Shown here piece by piece: positions 33,353-41,506 of a stretch of 64,000 nucleotides of DNA (its first letter is position 1; the number at the start of each line of letters is the position of its first letter). The notes under the pieces are model-generated. The model made no database searches. It saw only the letters and a program-made list of their open reading frames with translations, and was not told the DNA's origin. The stretch comes from Caballeronia pedi (GTDB lineage Bacteria > Pseudomonadota > Gammaproteobacteria > Burkholderiales > Burkholderiaceae): contig NZ_FCOE02000020.1 of the NCBI RefSeq assembly GCF_001544915.2, positions 62,001-126,000 on the forward strand, given 5' to 3'. Both the position numbers and the translations under genes were made by a program.

Positions 33353-34295
33353 AGGTTCTCGGATCTACGTCGCCGGACACAACGGAATGGTCGGCTCGGC
33401 GCTTCTGCGCGGTCTCGCCACGCGCGGCTATCACCATCTGATCACGCGATCCAGGCAGGAACTCGATCTGCTCGACCAGCGCGCCGTGATGGCATTCTTC
33501 GCTCAGGAGAATATCGATGTCGTGCTTCTCGCCGCAGCGAAAGTTGGCGGGATACACGCGAACTCGACGCAGCCGGCATCGTTTCTCTACGAGAACCTCG
33601 TCATCGAAAGCAATGTGATTCATGCGGCGTTCACGAGCGGCACGCCCGAACTGGTCTTCTTCGGCTCCTCCTGCATCTATCCGAAGCATTGCCCGCAACC
33701 CATTCGGGAAGACTATCTGCTGACGGGTGCGCTGGAACAGACCAACGAAGCGTATGCCATCGCGAAGATTGCCGGTCTCAAGCTCTGCGAGGCGTATAGC
33801 CAGCAACATGGAACGCGCTATCTATCGGTGATGCCGACGAATCTTTACGGCCCCAACGATAACTATGATCTACAGAACGGGCATGTTCTGGCCGCGCTGA
33901 TTCGCAAGACACACGAGGCGAAGCTCAACGGACTTCAGTCTCTGCCGGTGTGGGGATCGGGTTCTCCGAGACGGGAATTTCTGCATGTCGATGATCTGGC
34001 ATCCGCCGTGCTGGCGCTGCTGGATAGCGACCACATCGAAGGTCTGTTCAATATCGGATTTGGCAAGGACATAGCGATCGCGGACCTCGCGCGCCTGATC
34101 TGCGATGTCGTCGGCTTTTCCGGATCGCTCGAGTTCGATCTGTCGAGACCGGACGGAACACCGAGAAAGCTGCTCGACGTATCGAAGCTGGCGGCGCTCG
34201 GCTGGTCGCCGACGATTGCCCTGCGCGATGGCATTGCGGCGACTTATGCGGACTACATGAATAACGTGCAGAGAATGGGCTACGCCGACGCTTAA
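33345..34295 (+). CDS. fcl: GDP-L-fucose synthase
   Basis: The 316-residue SDR protein has the NADP motif AGHNGMVGSAL, the AAAKVGGIHAN block, the catalytic GSSCIYP with Tyr/Lys in EAYAIAKIAG, and PTNLYGPNDN, all diagnostic of Fcl/WcaG. It epimerises and reduces GDP-4-keto-6-deoxymannose to GDP-L-fucose. The start ATG overlaps the end of a small upstream ORF; an in-frame TTG four codons before is less likely. It is 37 bp before a phytanoyl-CoA-dioxygenase-family gene. Confidence 0.93.
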   Translation: MNKGSRIYVAGHNGMVGSALLRGLATRGYHHLITRSRQELDLLDQRAVMAFFAQENIDVVLLAAAKVGGIHANSTQPASFLYENLVIESNVIHAAFTSGTPELVFFGSSCIYPKHCPQPIREDYLLTGALEQTNEAYAIAKIAGLKLCEAYSQQHGTRYLSVMPTNLYGPNDNYDLQNGHVLAALIRKTHEAKLNGLQSLPVWGSGSPRREFLHVDDLASAVLALLDSDHIEGLFNIGFGKDIAIADLARLICDVVGFSGSLEFDLSRPDGTPRKLLDVSKLAALGWSPTIALRDGIAATYADYMNNVQRMGYADA

Positions 34296-34332
34296 TGTCC
34301 GCGCGCAACCCGCAACGTACTCGGAGAATCCA

Positions 34333-35322
34333 ATGGCAAGCTTGCCTTTGACCGCCGTAGAGATTCAGGAAGCAACGCGAAATGCCCCGGCTCACGCGGA
34401 CGACCGATTCGAGAAAGCGCTGTTCACCCGCGAATTCCTCTCCGTCGATATCGGTCAGGTGGTCGACGAGCTGAATCAGAAAGGCTACTTCGCATTCCCT
34501 TGCGCGCTGACGCCCGAAACCGTCGCAAGAATAGAGCGTGATGCGACCGAGACGAAGCACAGTCTGAACGTGAACAAGGTCAGCGGCGTGTTCTCGGAGA
34601 GACAATACTATTTGACCAACCTGCTGGCGGTTTCGAAGACTTTCTATGACTTCGCGACATCGCGGTTCGTCTTCGGCGTCAGCGAAGGATATCTCGGAGA
34701 TCAGTTCAGGCTCAAGGCGCTGAGATACTACGAAACCTATGGCGGCCATCATATGCAATGGCATACCGATAACAAGACTGACAGGGAATTCGCGCAGATC
34801 CCCGGCATCATTTTCATCTTCTATGTGTCGGATGTCGAAGACGGCGAGTTTCAGTATGTCGAAGGCTCGCACTTGTGGTCCGGTGAAAAGGCGTACAGCG
34901 ACTATACGGATGAGTTCATCGCGGAAAACTTCGCGTCGTCCGTCAAGAGTTTCAGGATGCCGCGCGGATCGCTCGTCATCTATAACACTTACGGCATTCA
35001 CCGGGCGAGACCGGTCGCGGACAAGAACTTCGTGAGGAAGAGTGTGTTCTTTCAGGTTGACAGCGAAATCCAGAAGTCCGAGCCGATCATCGTCAATACC
35101 GAATTCGTCTCCCGTCTCGACGAGCGGACTTCGACGTTTCTGGGGTTCGGTCGGCCGTCTAACTATGATGTCTTTCCGGACACTACGCTCCAGTCGCTTC
35201 CGCTCGATCGGACGATGTTATCGGTCATGGGAAAGTATCTTTGCTTCCGTTTGTCGCGTGCGGCGTTTGCGCGAGTGCCCGAGGCGCTCAAGCCCCTGCT
35301 TCGCAAGATGATCGGGAAATGA
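34333..35322 (+). CDS. Phytanoyl-CoA dioxygenase (PhyH) family protein in EPS cluster
   Basis: The 329-residue protein has the Fe(II)/2-oxoglutarate dioxygenase triad, His144-x-Asp146 (QWHTDN) and His223 (YGIHRARP), with arginines after His223 as the likely 2OG contact. PhyH-family enzymes hydroxylate small molecules or halogenate carrier-bound substrates. Genes of this type are not a standard part of EPS loci. It follows fcl by 37 bp, so it may modify a sugar nucleotide, a lipid-linked sugar or a polymer substituent. The actual substrate is unknown. Confidence 0.85.
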   Translation: MASLPLTAVEIQEATRNAPAHADDRFEKALFTREFLSVDIGQVVDELNQKGYFAFPCALTPETVARIERDATETKHSLNVNKVSGVFSERQYYLTNLLAVSKTFYDFATSRFVFGVSEGYLGDQFRLKALRYYETYGGHHMQWHTDNKTDREFAQIPGIIFIFYVSDVEDGEFQYVEGSHLWSGEKAYSDYTDEFIAENFASSVKSFRMPRGSLVIYNTYGIHRARPVADKNFVRKSVFFQVDSEIQKSEPIIVNTEFVSRLDERTSTFLGFGRPSNYDVFPDTTLQSLPLDRTMLSVMGKYLCFRLSRAAFARVPEALKPLLRKMIGK

Positions 35323-35346
35323 GTTGCCAACTTGCCAATCGAATGC

Positions 35347-36510
35347 CTATTGCGTTCCACGCTTCGCGAGGATCGGCGACAGAGTATGTCTGAACGCCCC
35401 TTGCGTGAGCAGCGCTGAAACGGCATCGATTGCCTTCTCGATTTTCGAAAGTTTGCGCAAATAGATTTCCTCTGCATTCGCCAGTGCCTCAACGATAGCT
35501 TCCGCTTCGGGCTTCGCGAAACAGATGGCGTCGTGAATCTCTTTCATGCTGATGGCCGGAAGGTCGGTGGAAATGACCAGTCGTCCCGACGCAACATACT
35601 CGACGACCTTGAAGGGAAACACGCCGTTGCTCATCTTTTCGATCGAAGCATGAGGATTGACCAGTACGTCGCAGTCCGCGATCAAAGTAAGCAATGTCTC
35701 GTCGTCGACCCGGCCGTGAAAGCGCACCGGGTGACCTTCGGCGCGCAGGCGTTCGAACTCCGCCGCCAGCGGGCCCGATCCGCATACGTGAAAGGCAAAC
35801 CGTTCGCCTGATAGGCGGATCATATCGAGCACCACGTCCGAACCCTTTTCGGCGCTCAGTCCGCCAAAATAGCCGATGACCGTGCGCGTGCCTTCACGCG
35901 AAAAAGGGCGACGGCGTCTGCAGACTTCGATCAAGCCATCTGATACCACGCCCGGACACAGCACGACCGGGCAACTGCTGCGTTGTAATTCACGCGCGGA
36001 CAAGTATTCGTTGACCGCAAGACATAACGAAGGCGCAGGCAAAAGAAAGCGCCATGTGATGAAGTCGAGCATCGGCTTGGGGTGCCAGCGCCGCCGCGAG
36101 AACAACCAGTCTTCGAATTGAAGGACGAGACGTGCACCGGACTGTCGCGTCAATGCGCGCGCGAGAAGCGACTCGAATGCGTACGGGTTGTAGATCCACA
36201 CGGTATCGGGCTTGCCCAGCTTCGCTAGCTCGCGGCTCACGGCCGCCACTTCGAAGAGGTTCAACATCTTGCCGATGGTTCTCACGGGATAGCGCCGCAG
36301 CGTGATCTCGCGAATGTTCCTGTCGCCGACGCGCGCATCGCGGACCTCCCTATGCGACCACCCTTCCTTTTCATGCGCCGTGTTGATCAACACGACGTCG
36401 TGCGCGAGCTGCGTCGCGAGGCTCAGGAAGAATTCCAGCTTGCGCGCGGCGCCCAGATCCCTGTTCGATTCGCGATCGACCGCGCTAAACGGTGCGATGA
36501 ATACCAGCAT
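35347..36510 (-). CDS. GT4-family glycosyltransferase
   Basis: The 387-residue protein has a GT-B fold with an N-terminal acceptor domain and a C-terminal nucleotide-sugar domain, including IGYFGGLSAEKGSDVVLDMI, GSGPLAAEF and the E-x7-E-like region PFKVVEYVASGRLVI. It adds one sugar of the repeat unit at the inner membrane. Its ATG lies inside the end of the polymerase gene (26-bp overlap), following GGAG, so translation is coupled. The donor is unknown. Confidence 0.85.
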   Translation of the reverse strand: MLVFIAPFSAVDRESNRDLGAARKLEFFLSLATQLAHDVVLINTAHEKEGWSHREVRDARVGDRNIREITLRRYPVRTIGKMLNLFEVAAVSRELAKLGKPDTVWIYNPYAFESLLARALTRQSGARLVLQFEDWLFSRRRWHPKPMLDFITWRFLLPAPSLCLAVNEYLSARELQRSSCPVVLCPGVVSDGLIEVCRRRRPFSREGTRTVIGYFGGLSAEKGSDVVLDMIRLSGERFAFHVCGSGPLAAEFERLRAEGHPVRFHGRVDDETLLTLIADCDVLVNPHASIEKMSNGVFPFKVVEYVASGRLVISTDLPAISMKEIHDAICFAKPEAEAIVEALANAEEIYLRKLSKIEKAIDAVSALLTQGAFRHTLSPILAKRGTQ

Positions 36511-37840
36511 GGCCGCTCCGCACCAGATCTTGAGAGTAGGGTTGGTCCGGCACGCGCACAGATCGCCAGTACGTGTCGCCGAAACAGAGGAATAGCGTCG
36601 TCACCAGCGGATACTGTTCCCAGAGATTGATATCCATACAAGCGCCTATCGTGATTCCGAGAAATACCAGATAGCGCGCGGACCGATACCGTGAATGACG
36701 CGGACGAATACGCCAGAGGAATGCGACCGCGCCCGTCATGAAGACGAGCATGCCGAATGCGCCGATCTGGAACTGCATGGTGACGAAAGCGTTATCGATA
36801 AGCTGATTGAACCGGTACTGCTCCGGATCGACACCCGAGCGCTCCAGCATCGTAAAGGCCGTGTTCGTGCCGACCCCGAGACCTCGTCCGAGCAGTAGCT
36901 CTTCGGCATTCGCCTCCGATAGCTGGGTTGCGACGTTGCCGAGGTTATACAGCCGCCCGCCTTCATCGAGTTGATTGGCGAGAACGTCGCCGCGACCGAC
37001 CGCATCGACCATATGGGTGTAGCCGCCCATCATGAGGCATGCGGCAATCGGCAGCGCGCTGATCACGAGAAGCATCCGGCCATTGCGATTGAGCCTGCCG
37101 TCGAGCATCTCCCAGATCATGACGCCGGCCACCGGAGCGATGGAGATCATCGCGAAACGCGTGCCCGAAGACACCGCAATCGCCACCGCCACGGCCAATA
37201 ACATCAAACGGAAGACGAGCCGCGCCCGGTCGAGAATCAGCGCCATGCATGCGAGGGAAATCGCATACATCCCGGCGAGCGCCGCGTTGCTGAGCAAACC
37301 CGTATATCGGTCGCCAGCAAACGAAGCAGTCTGATCCTGACCGAGCAGCATCCATTGCCGAACCGCGACATAAAAATCGAGCGCGCCGAGCGCCAGCAAT
37401 GCGGCTACGAAAAGCGTCTGACCTCGCACGCCATCGGGTAACCATCGGGCGAAAAGAAATAGTCCGAACGACGCATGCACCAGAAGCACCCACCGCAATC
37501 CGGCAGCGAGAAAGAACAATGGCGTCGAGCCCGCAATGAACGGCACGAGCCCAACCGACACCACGCACAGAATCCATGCGAAGAACAACAGAACGAGCGT
37601 GCGCGTGCCGTATGGAAAGCGGCTCAAGCTCAGTGCAAGCGGCCAGCAAACGCCGATCACGGCAATGCTTGCGTCCTTCACATACTTGACTGCGCCCGCC
37701 TCTTCCATGCCCGCCGCGCCCATGTTCCATACGTTGATGGAACCGGAGGCGAGCGCAGTAAGCGCCTGGTCCGCGTATTGCGCCAGTGCCGCGGCGAAAA
37801 GCGTGTAGACAGCGAGCGAAAATATCCAGCGGGTCACCAT
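36485..37840 (-). CDS. wzy: O-antigen/EPS polymerase (Wzy-like) membrane protein
   Basis: This 451-residue protein has about 10-12 hydrophobic helices with short loops and one large loop between the later helices, the general Wzy/O-antigen ligase plan. Sequence is poorly conserved in this family, so the call rests on topology and context (between a glycosyltransferase and gmd, with wzc and wzx nearby). I start it at MVTRWIFSLAVYTL, after CGGAGCGCAAGTC. It would polymerise repeat units in the periplasm. Confidence 0.75.
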   Translation of the reverse strand: MVTRWIFSLAVYTLFAAALAQYADQALTALASGSINVWNMGAAGMEEAGAVKYVKDASIAVIGVCWPLALSLSRFPYGTRTLVLLFFAWILCVVSVGLVPFIAGSTPLFFLAAGLRWVLLVHASFGLFLFARWLPDGVRGQTLFVAALLALGALDFYVAVRQWMLLGQDQTASFAGDRYTGLLSNAALAGMYAISLACMALILDRARLVFRLMLLAVAVAIAVSSGTRFAMISIAPVAGVMIWEMLDGRLNRNGRMLLVISALPIAACLMMGGYTHMVDAVGRGDVLANQLDEGGRLYNLGNVATQLSEANAEELLLGRGLGVGTNTAFTMLERSGVDPEQYRFNQLIDNAFVTMQFQIGAFGMLVFMTGAVAFLWRIRPRHSRYRSARYLVFLGITIGACMDINLWEQYPLVTTLFLCFGDTYWRSVRVPDQPYSQDLVRSGHAGIHRTV

Positions 37841-37886
37841 GACTTGCGCTCCGAAGTATTGCCGCCCGCTCAACGATCGCACGTCG

Positions 37887-39005
37887 TCATTCGTGATGCT
37901 CCAGCGCACGATATCCCGCGAGGGTGATCAGCGCATCGCGCTTGGCAATCTGATAGTCGGACAGGACCATCTCCTTCACGAGCGCGGCGAATGTCACGGT
38001 CGGCGACCAGCCGAGTTTCGCGTGCGCCTTCGATGGATCGCCCAGCAAGGTCTCCACTTCTGTCGGCCTGAAATAGCGGGGATCGACGCGCACGATCACC
38101 GTTCCGGGCGTGACCCGGCATTCCTTGCTGGTGACGGCGTCCACGATGCCGACTTCATCGACGCCGCTGCCCTCGAAGCGAAGCCTGATGCCGAGTTCCG
38201 CCGCCGCCTGCTGCACGAACTCCCTCACGCTGTATTGCACGCCCGAAGCAATGACGAAGTCTTCCGCTTCCGGTTGTTGCAGCATCAGCCACTGCATCTG
38301 GACGTAATCGCGTGCGTGCCCCCAGTCGCGCAGCGCGCCGAGATTGCCGAGATACAGACAGTCCTGCGATCCGATCGCGATGCGCGCGACGGCACGCGTG
38401 ATCTTGCGTGTCACGAATGTCTCGCCACGAACGGGCGATTCGTGATTGAACAGAATGCCGTTGCATGCGTAAATGCCATACGCCTCGCGATAGTTCACCG
38501 TGATCCAGTACGCATACATCTTCGCCACCGCGTAAGGGCTGCGCGGATAGAACGGCGTGGTCTCCCGCTGAGGCACTTCCCTGACCAGACCATATAGCTC
38601 GGAAGTCGATGCCTGATAGAACCGCGTGCGCTTCTCGAGGCCCAGGATGCGTATTGCTTCGAGCATGCGCAGCGCGCCCAGGCCATCCGCGTTGGCGGTG
38701 TACTCGGGTTCTTCGAATGAAACCGCCACGTGACTCTGCGCGGCCAGGTTATAGATCTCGTCCGGCTGCACGCGCTGAATGATGCGCAGCATGCTCGACG
38801 AATCCGTCAGATCGCCGTGATGAAGATGAAAGCGCCGCTCCGCGACGTGATCGTCCTCGTACAGATGGTCGATCCGGTCGGTGTTGAAAAGCGACGACCG
38901 GCGTTTCACGCCATGCACTTCATATCCCTTGCCGAGCAGGAATTCCGCGAGATACGAACCGTCCTGACCGGTGATTCCGGTGACCAGCGCGACTTTGTTC
39001 GGCAT
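37887..39005 (-). CDS. gmd: GDP-mannose 4,6-dehydratase
   Basis: The 372-residue SDR enzyme starts ALVTGITGQDGSYLAEFLLG and has NLAAQSHVAVSF, STSELYG, the catalytic YAVAKMYAYW and the GMD-specific RDWGHARDYVQMQW block. It makes GDP-4-keto-6-deoxymannose, the branch point for the Fcl and perosamine-synthase reactions encoded in this cluster. A good GAGGAGAAG ribosome-binding site precedes the ATG. It is 42 bp downstream of the wzc-like gene. Confidence 0.95.
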   Translation of the reverse strand: MPNKVALVTGITGQDGSYLAEFLLGKGYEVHGVKRRSSLFNTDRIDHLYEDDHVAERRFHLHHGDLTDSSSMLRIIQRVQPDEIYNLAAQSHVAVSFEEPEYTANADGLGALRMLEAIRILGLEKRTRFYQASTSELYGLVREVPQRETTPFYPRSPYAVAKMYAYWITVNYREAYGIYACNGILFNHESPVRGETFVTRKITRAVARIAIGSQDCLYLGNLGALRDWGHARDYVQMQWLMLQQPEAEDFVIASGVQYSVREFVQQAAAELGIRLRFEGSGVDEVGIVDAVTSKECRVTPGTVIVRVDPRYFRPTEVETLLGDPSKAHAKLGWSPTVTFAALVKEMVLSDYQIAKRDALITLAGYRALEHHE

Positions 39006-39046
39006 CGTTTCTTCTCCTCGTTTGCGTACGCCAGTTTGAAATGTGT

Positions 39047-41293
39047 TCAGACGGTCCGGATATTCGCTTCACCGCGACTCTTGCCGTATCGATACGATGT
39101 CCCGTAACCCGAGCCGTATGTGGATCGGTCGGCGGGAACATCGGTGAAGAGCACACCGCTCACGCTCACGCCGCCCTTTTGCAGGCGGCTCAACGCTTCG
39201 TGCACTTCAGCGACGGAATGTCGTCCGTGCCGCACCACGAACAGCGTCGTCCCGGCCTGACGTCCGATCAGCGTCGCATCGGTGACCGCGAGCACGGGCG
39301 GCGTGTCGATAACCACGGAGTCGTAACGCATCGAGGCTGCATCGATCAATTCGCTCAGGCGCCGGCTCATGAGAATGTCGGCGGGATTGAGCGAATCGCC
39401 ACCGCGTGGAATCAAATCGACGCCGTCCATGACGTCGCGTTGCACGACGTCATCGAATGCGGCTCCGTTCAGCAACTCGCGGAGCCCCGCACCACCGGCC
39501 GGTGCGAACGAAGCGTGCATGTTGCCCATGCGCATGTCCGCATCGATCAGAAGCACTCGCTTGCCGCCGGCAGCCTGCACAGCGGCCAGATTCGCCGATA
39601 GAAACGACTTGCCTGCGCCGGGCGTCGAGCTCGTGATCATGATGACGTTGTTGCGCGGTGCTCCACTGATCGATTGCAACGCGGTGCGCAGACTTCGCAC
39701 GCCTTCGACGGCCACGTCGCAAGGCGATCGCGCGGCCAGCACGTGGACGCCGGGAAGCCTGCGGCGCATGTCTTCCTGAAGTCTGACTTGCCGCTCGCTG
39801 TGCGGCACCACCGCGCAAACGGGGACGCCCAGGGCGCGCTCGATCTCCACGCTGCGCTCGACGCCGCCGACCATCGCTTTACGCAGGAATGCAGCGACGA
39901 TGCCAAGTGCTATGCCGAGCGCGGCGGACAAGGACAGCAGCGCTCGCCAATTGGGTTTGATCGCCTTCTCGGCTGGCAGCGCACGATCGACGATTCGCAC
40001 GTTGCCGACATTTCCCGCCTTGATGACACGCAGTTGTTGCGCGCTATTCAGGAGGCTCGTATAGAGCTCGGTATCGACACGGACGTTTCGCATGAGACGT
40101 AACGCGGTTTGCTCGGTATCGGGCAAAGTCGCGATACGCCGGCCCAGCGCTTCGCGGTCCTGCTGCATCCGCGTGATCTTGGCGTTGATCGCCGTGAGCG
40201 CCGGATAGCCAGGCTGGTAGTGTTGCGCGATATCGTCGCGTTGCTGCATGAGTCCGCGCATGGCCGTATCGAGATCGACGACCTGTTGCAATAGAAGCCG
40301 GCTTTCCACGCTGAGATCGACGGTACCCTTGCTATTGCGGAAGGCGTTGTATTGATCTTCGGCTTGCTGGAGTTCTTCCCGCAGCTTCGGCAACTGGCCT
40401 TCGAGGAAAAGAAGCGAATGCTCCGCTTCCGACGATCTTCTCGCGAGATCCTGAGCGCGATATTCCTGAGCGATCGTATTGACGATATCGGCCACCCGCG
40501 AAGGATCGCGGCCTTCGAGCGCGATGCCGATCATGCCCGATTGCGATTTCCGTTCCGATATCGCCAAAGCGCTCTGCAGTGCAAGAATAGTCGCCAGTGT
40601 CGAATTCGTTGTCAGCGTGAATTCACAGCCGGGCGGCGCGTAGAGTTCGTTGACGACAAGGCGTGCTTCGCCGCCCCCATAAGGCGCCACCAATTCCTTG
40701 CCCACGGTTCCCTGACCAAGCACGATTCCATCCGGCGCGATCAACTCGAACGAGCGATCCTTGCCCGACTTGACGATAAACTCGCGGCCGATCGCCGCGC
40801 GCGGGACGTCGAACTTCGATACATCGATTCTTTCGTCGCCCCATGCAAAGCGCCGCAAGCCGAGCGGCGCATCCGAATGACCCGTTCCGCCATTCAGCTT
40901 CGCGATCCATTGACCGAAGAGCGGAAAGTAGCGCGGATATGCACTGATTTCCAGATGCAATTGCCGCACCGTCTCGCCGACCACCAACCGCGAACGGATC
41001 AGCTCCATTTCAGTATCGGCGCCCGCCTTGACTTTCGAATCGAAGATCGAGGCAAGGCGGCCCAATGCTTCCGCATCGGACGAACTCGAATTCTGCGAGC
41101 CGATTTGTATGAGCGCATCGGCGCGATACATCGGGGGATTCAGCATGCCATAAAAGGCGCCGAGCGCGAGAATGCCGAGCGCGACCATGCATACCAGACG
41201 CCAGCTGTCGCTCAAGACCCGAAAGTAGTCCGATATCGACACGTTGTCCCCGTGCATCGAATCGCTGTGCGTTTCCTGCTTCATCGAGGCCAT
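39047..41293 (-). CDS. wzc: Wzc-type tyrosine autokinase / EPS chain-length regulator (BY-kinase)
   Basis: The protein of about 748 residues has an N-terminal Wzz domain with flanking transmembrane helices (LVCMVALGILALGAFYGML near the start; LLSLSAALGIALGIVAAFL mid-protein), and a C-terminal kinase with Walker A TSSTPGAGKS (about 556), Walker A' LLIDADMR, Walker B VVIDTPP (about 659) and a C-terminal tyrosine cluster (STYGSGYGTSYRYG). It controls export and length of the polysaccharide. The start is uncertain: ATGs at 41293 and 41284 are both possible. No wza outer-membrane exporter or wzb phosphatase is adjacent. Confidence 0.9.
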   Translation of the reverse strand: MASMKQETHSDSMHGDNVSISDYFRVLSDSWRLVCMVALGILALGAFYGMLNPPMYRADALIQIGSQNSSSSDAEALGRLASIFDSKVKAGADTEMELIRSRLVVGETVRQLHLEISAYPRYFPLFGQWIAKLNGGTGHSDAPLGLRRFAWGDERIDVSKFDVPRAAIGREFIVKSGKDRSFELIAPDGIVLGQGTVGKELVAPYGGGEARLVVNELYAPPGCEFTLTTNSTLATILALQSALAISERKSQSGMIGIALEGRDPSRVADIVNTIAQEYRAQDLARRSSEAEHSLLFLEGQLPKLREELQQAEDQYNAFRNSKGTVDLSVESRLLLQQVVDLDTAMRGLMQQRDDIAQHYQPGYPALTAINAKITRMQQDREALGRRIATLPDTEQTALRLMRNVRVDTELYTSLLNSAQQLRVIKAGNVGNVRIVDRALPAEKAIKPNWRALLSLSAALGIALGIVAAFLRKAMVGGVERSVEIERALGVPVCAVVPHSERQVRLQEDMRRRLPGVHVLAARSPCDVAVEGVRSLRTALQSISGAPRNNVIMITSSTPGAGKSFLSANLAAVQAAGGKRVLLIDADMRMGNMHASFAPAGGAGLRELLNGAAFDDVVQRDVMDGVDLIPRGGDSLNPADILMSRRLSELIDAASMRYDSVVIDTPPVLAVTDATLIGRQAGTTLFVVRHGRHSVAEVHEALSRLQKGGVSVSGVLFTDVPADRSTYGSGYGTSYRYGKSRGEANIRTV

Positions 41294-41506
41294 GTGTTCG
41301 CCGGTAGGGTGCGTTGCAACCGGCGACAATGCATGCTCGCCAGGCGCAGTGATGTGAGGAACGATGCAGCGCACGACGTCTTTATGTCGATCGCCGTTGG
41401 CTAATTTACATGCGCCACGCTCGCGAACGAATTGGCGACGGAAATCGCCAAGATGTTGTCGTGAGCGACAGCCATGTCGATAACAATGCGATGCTCTATC
41501 CCGTGA

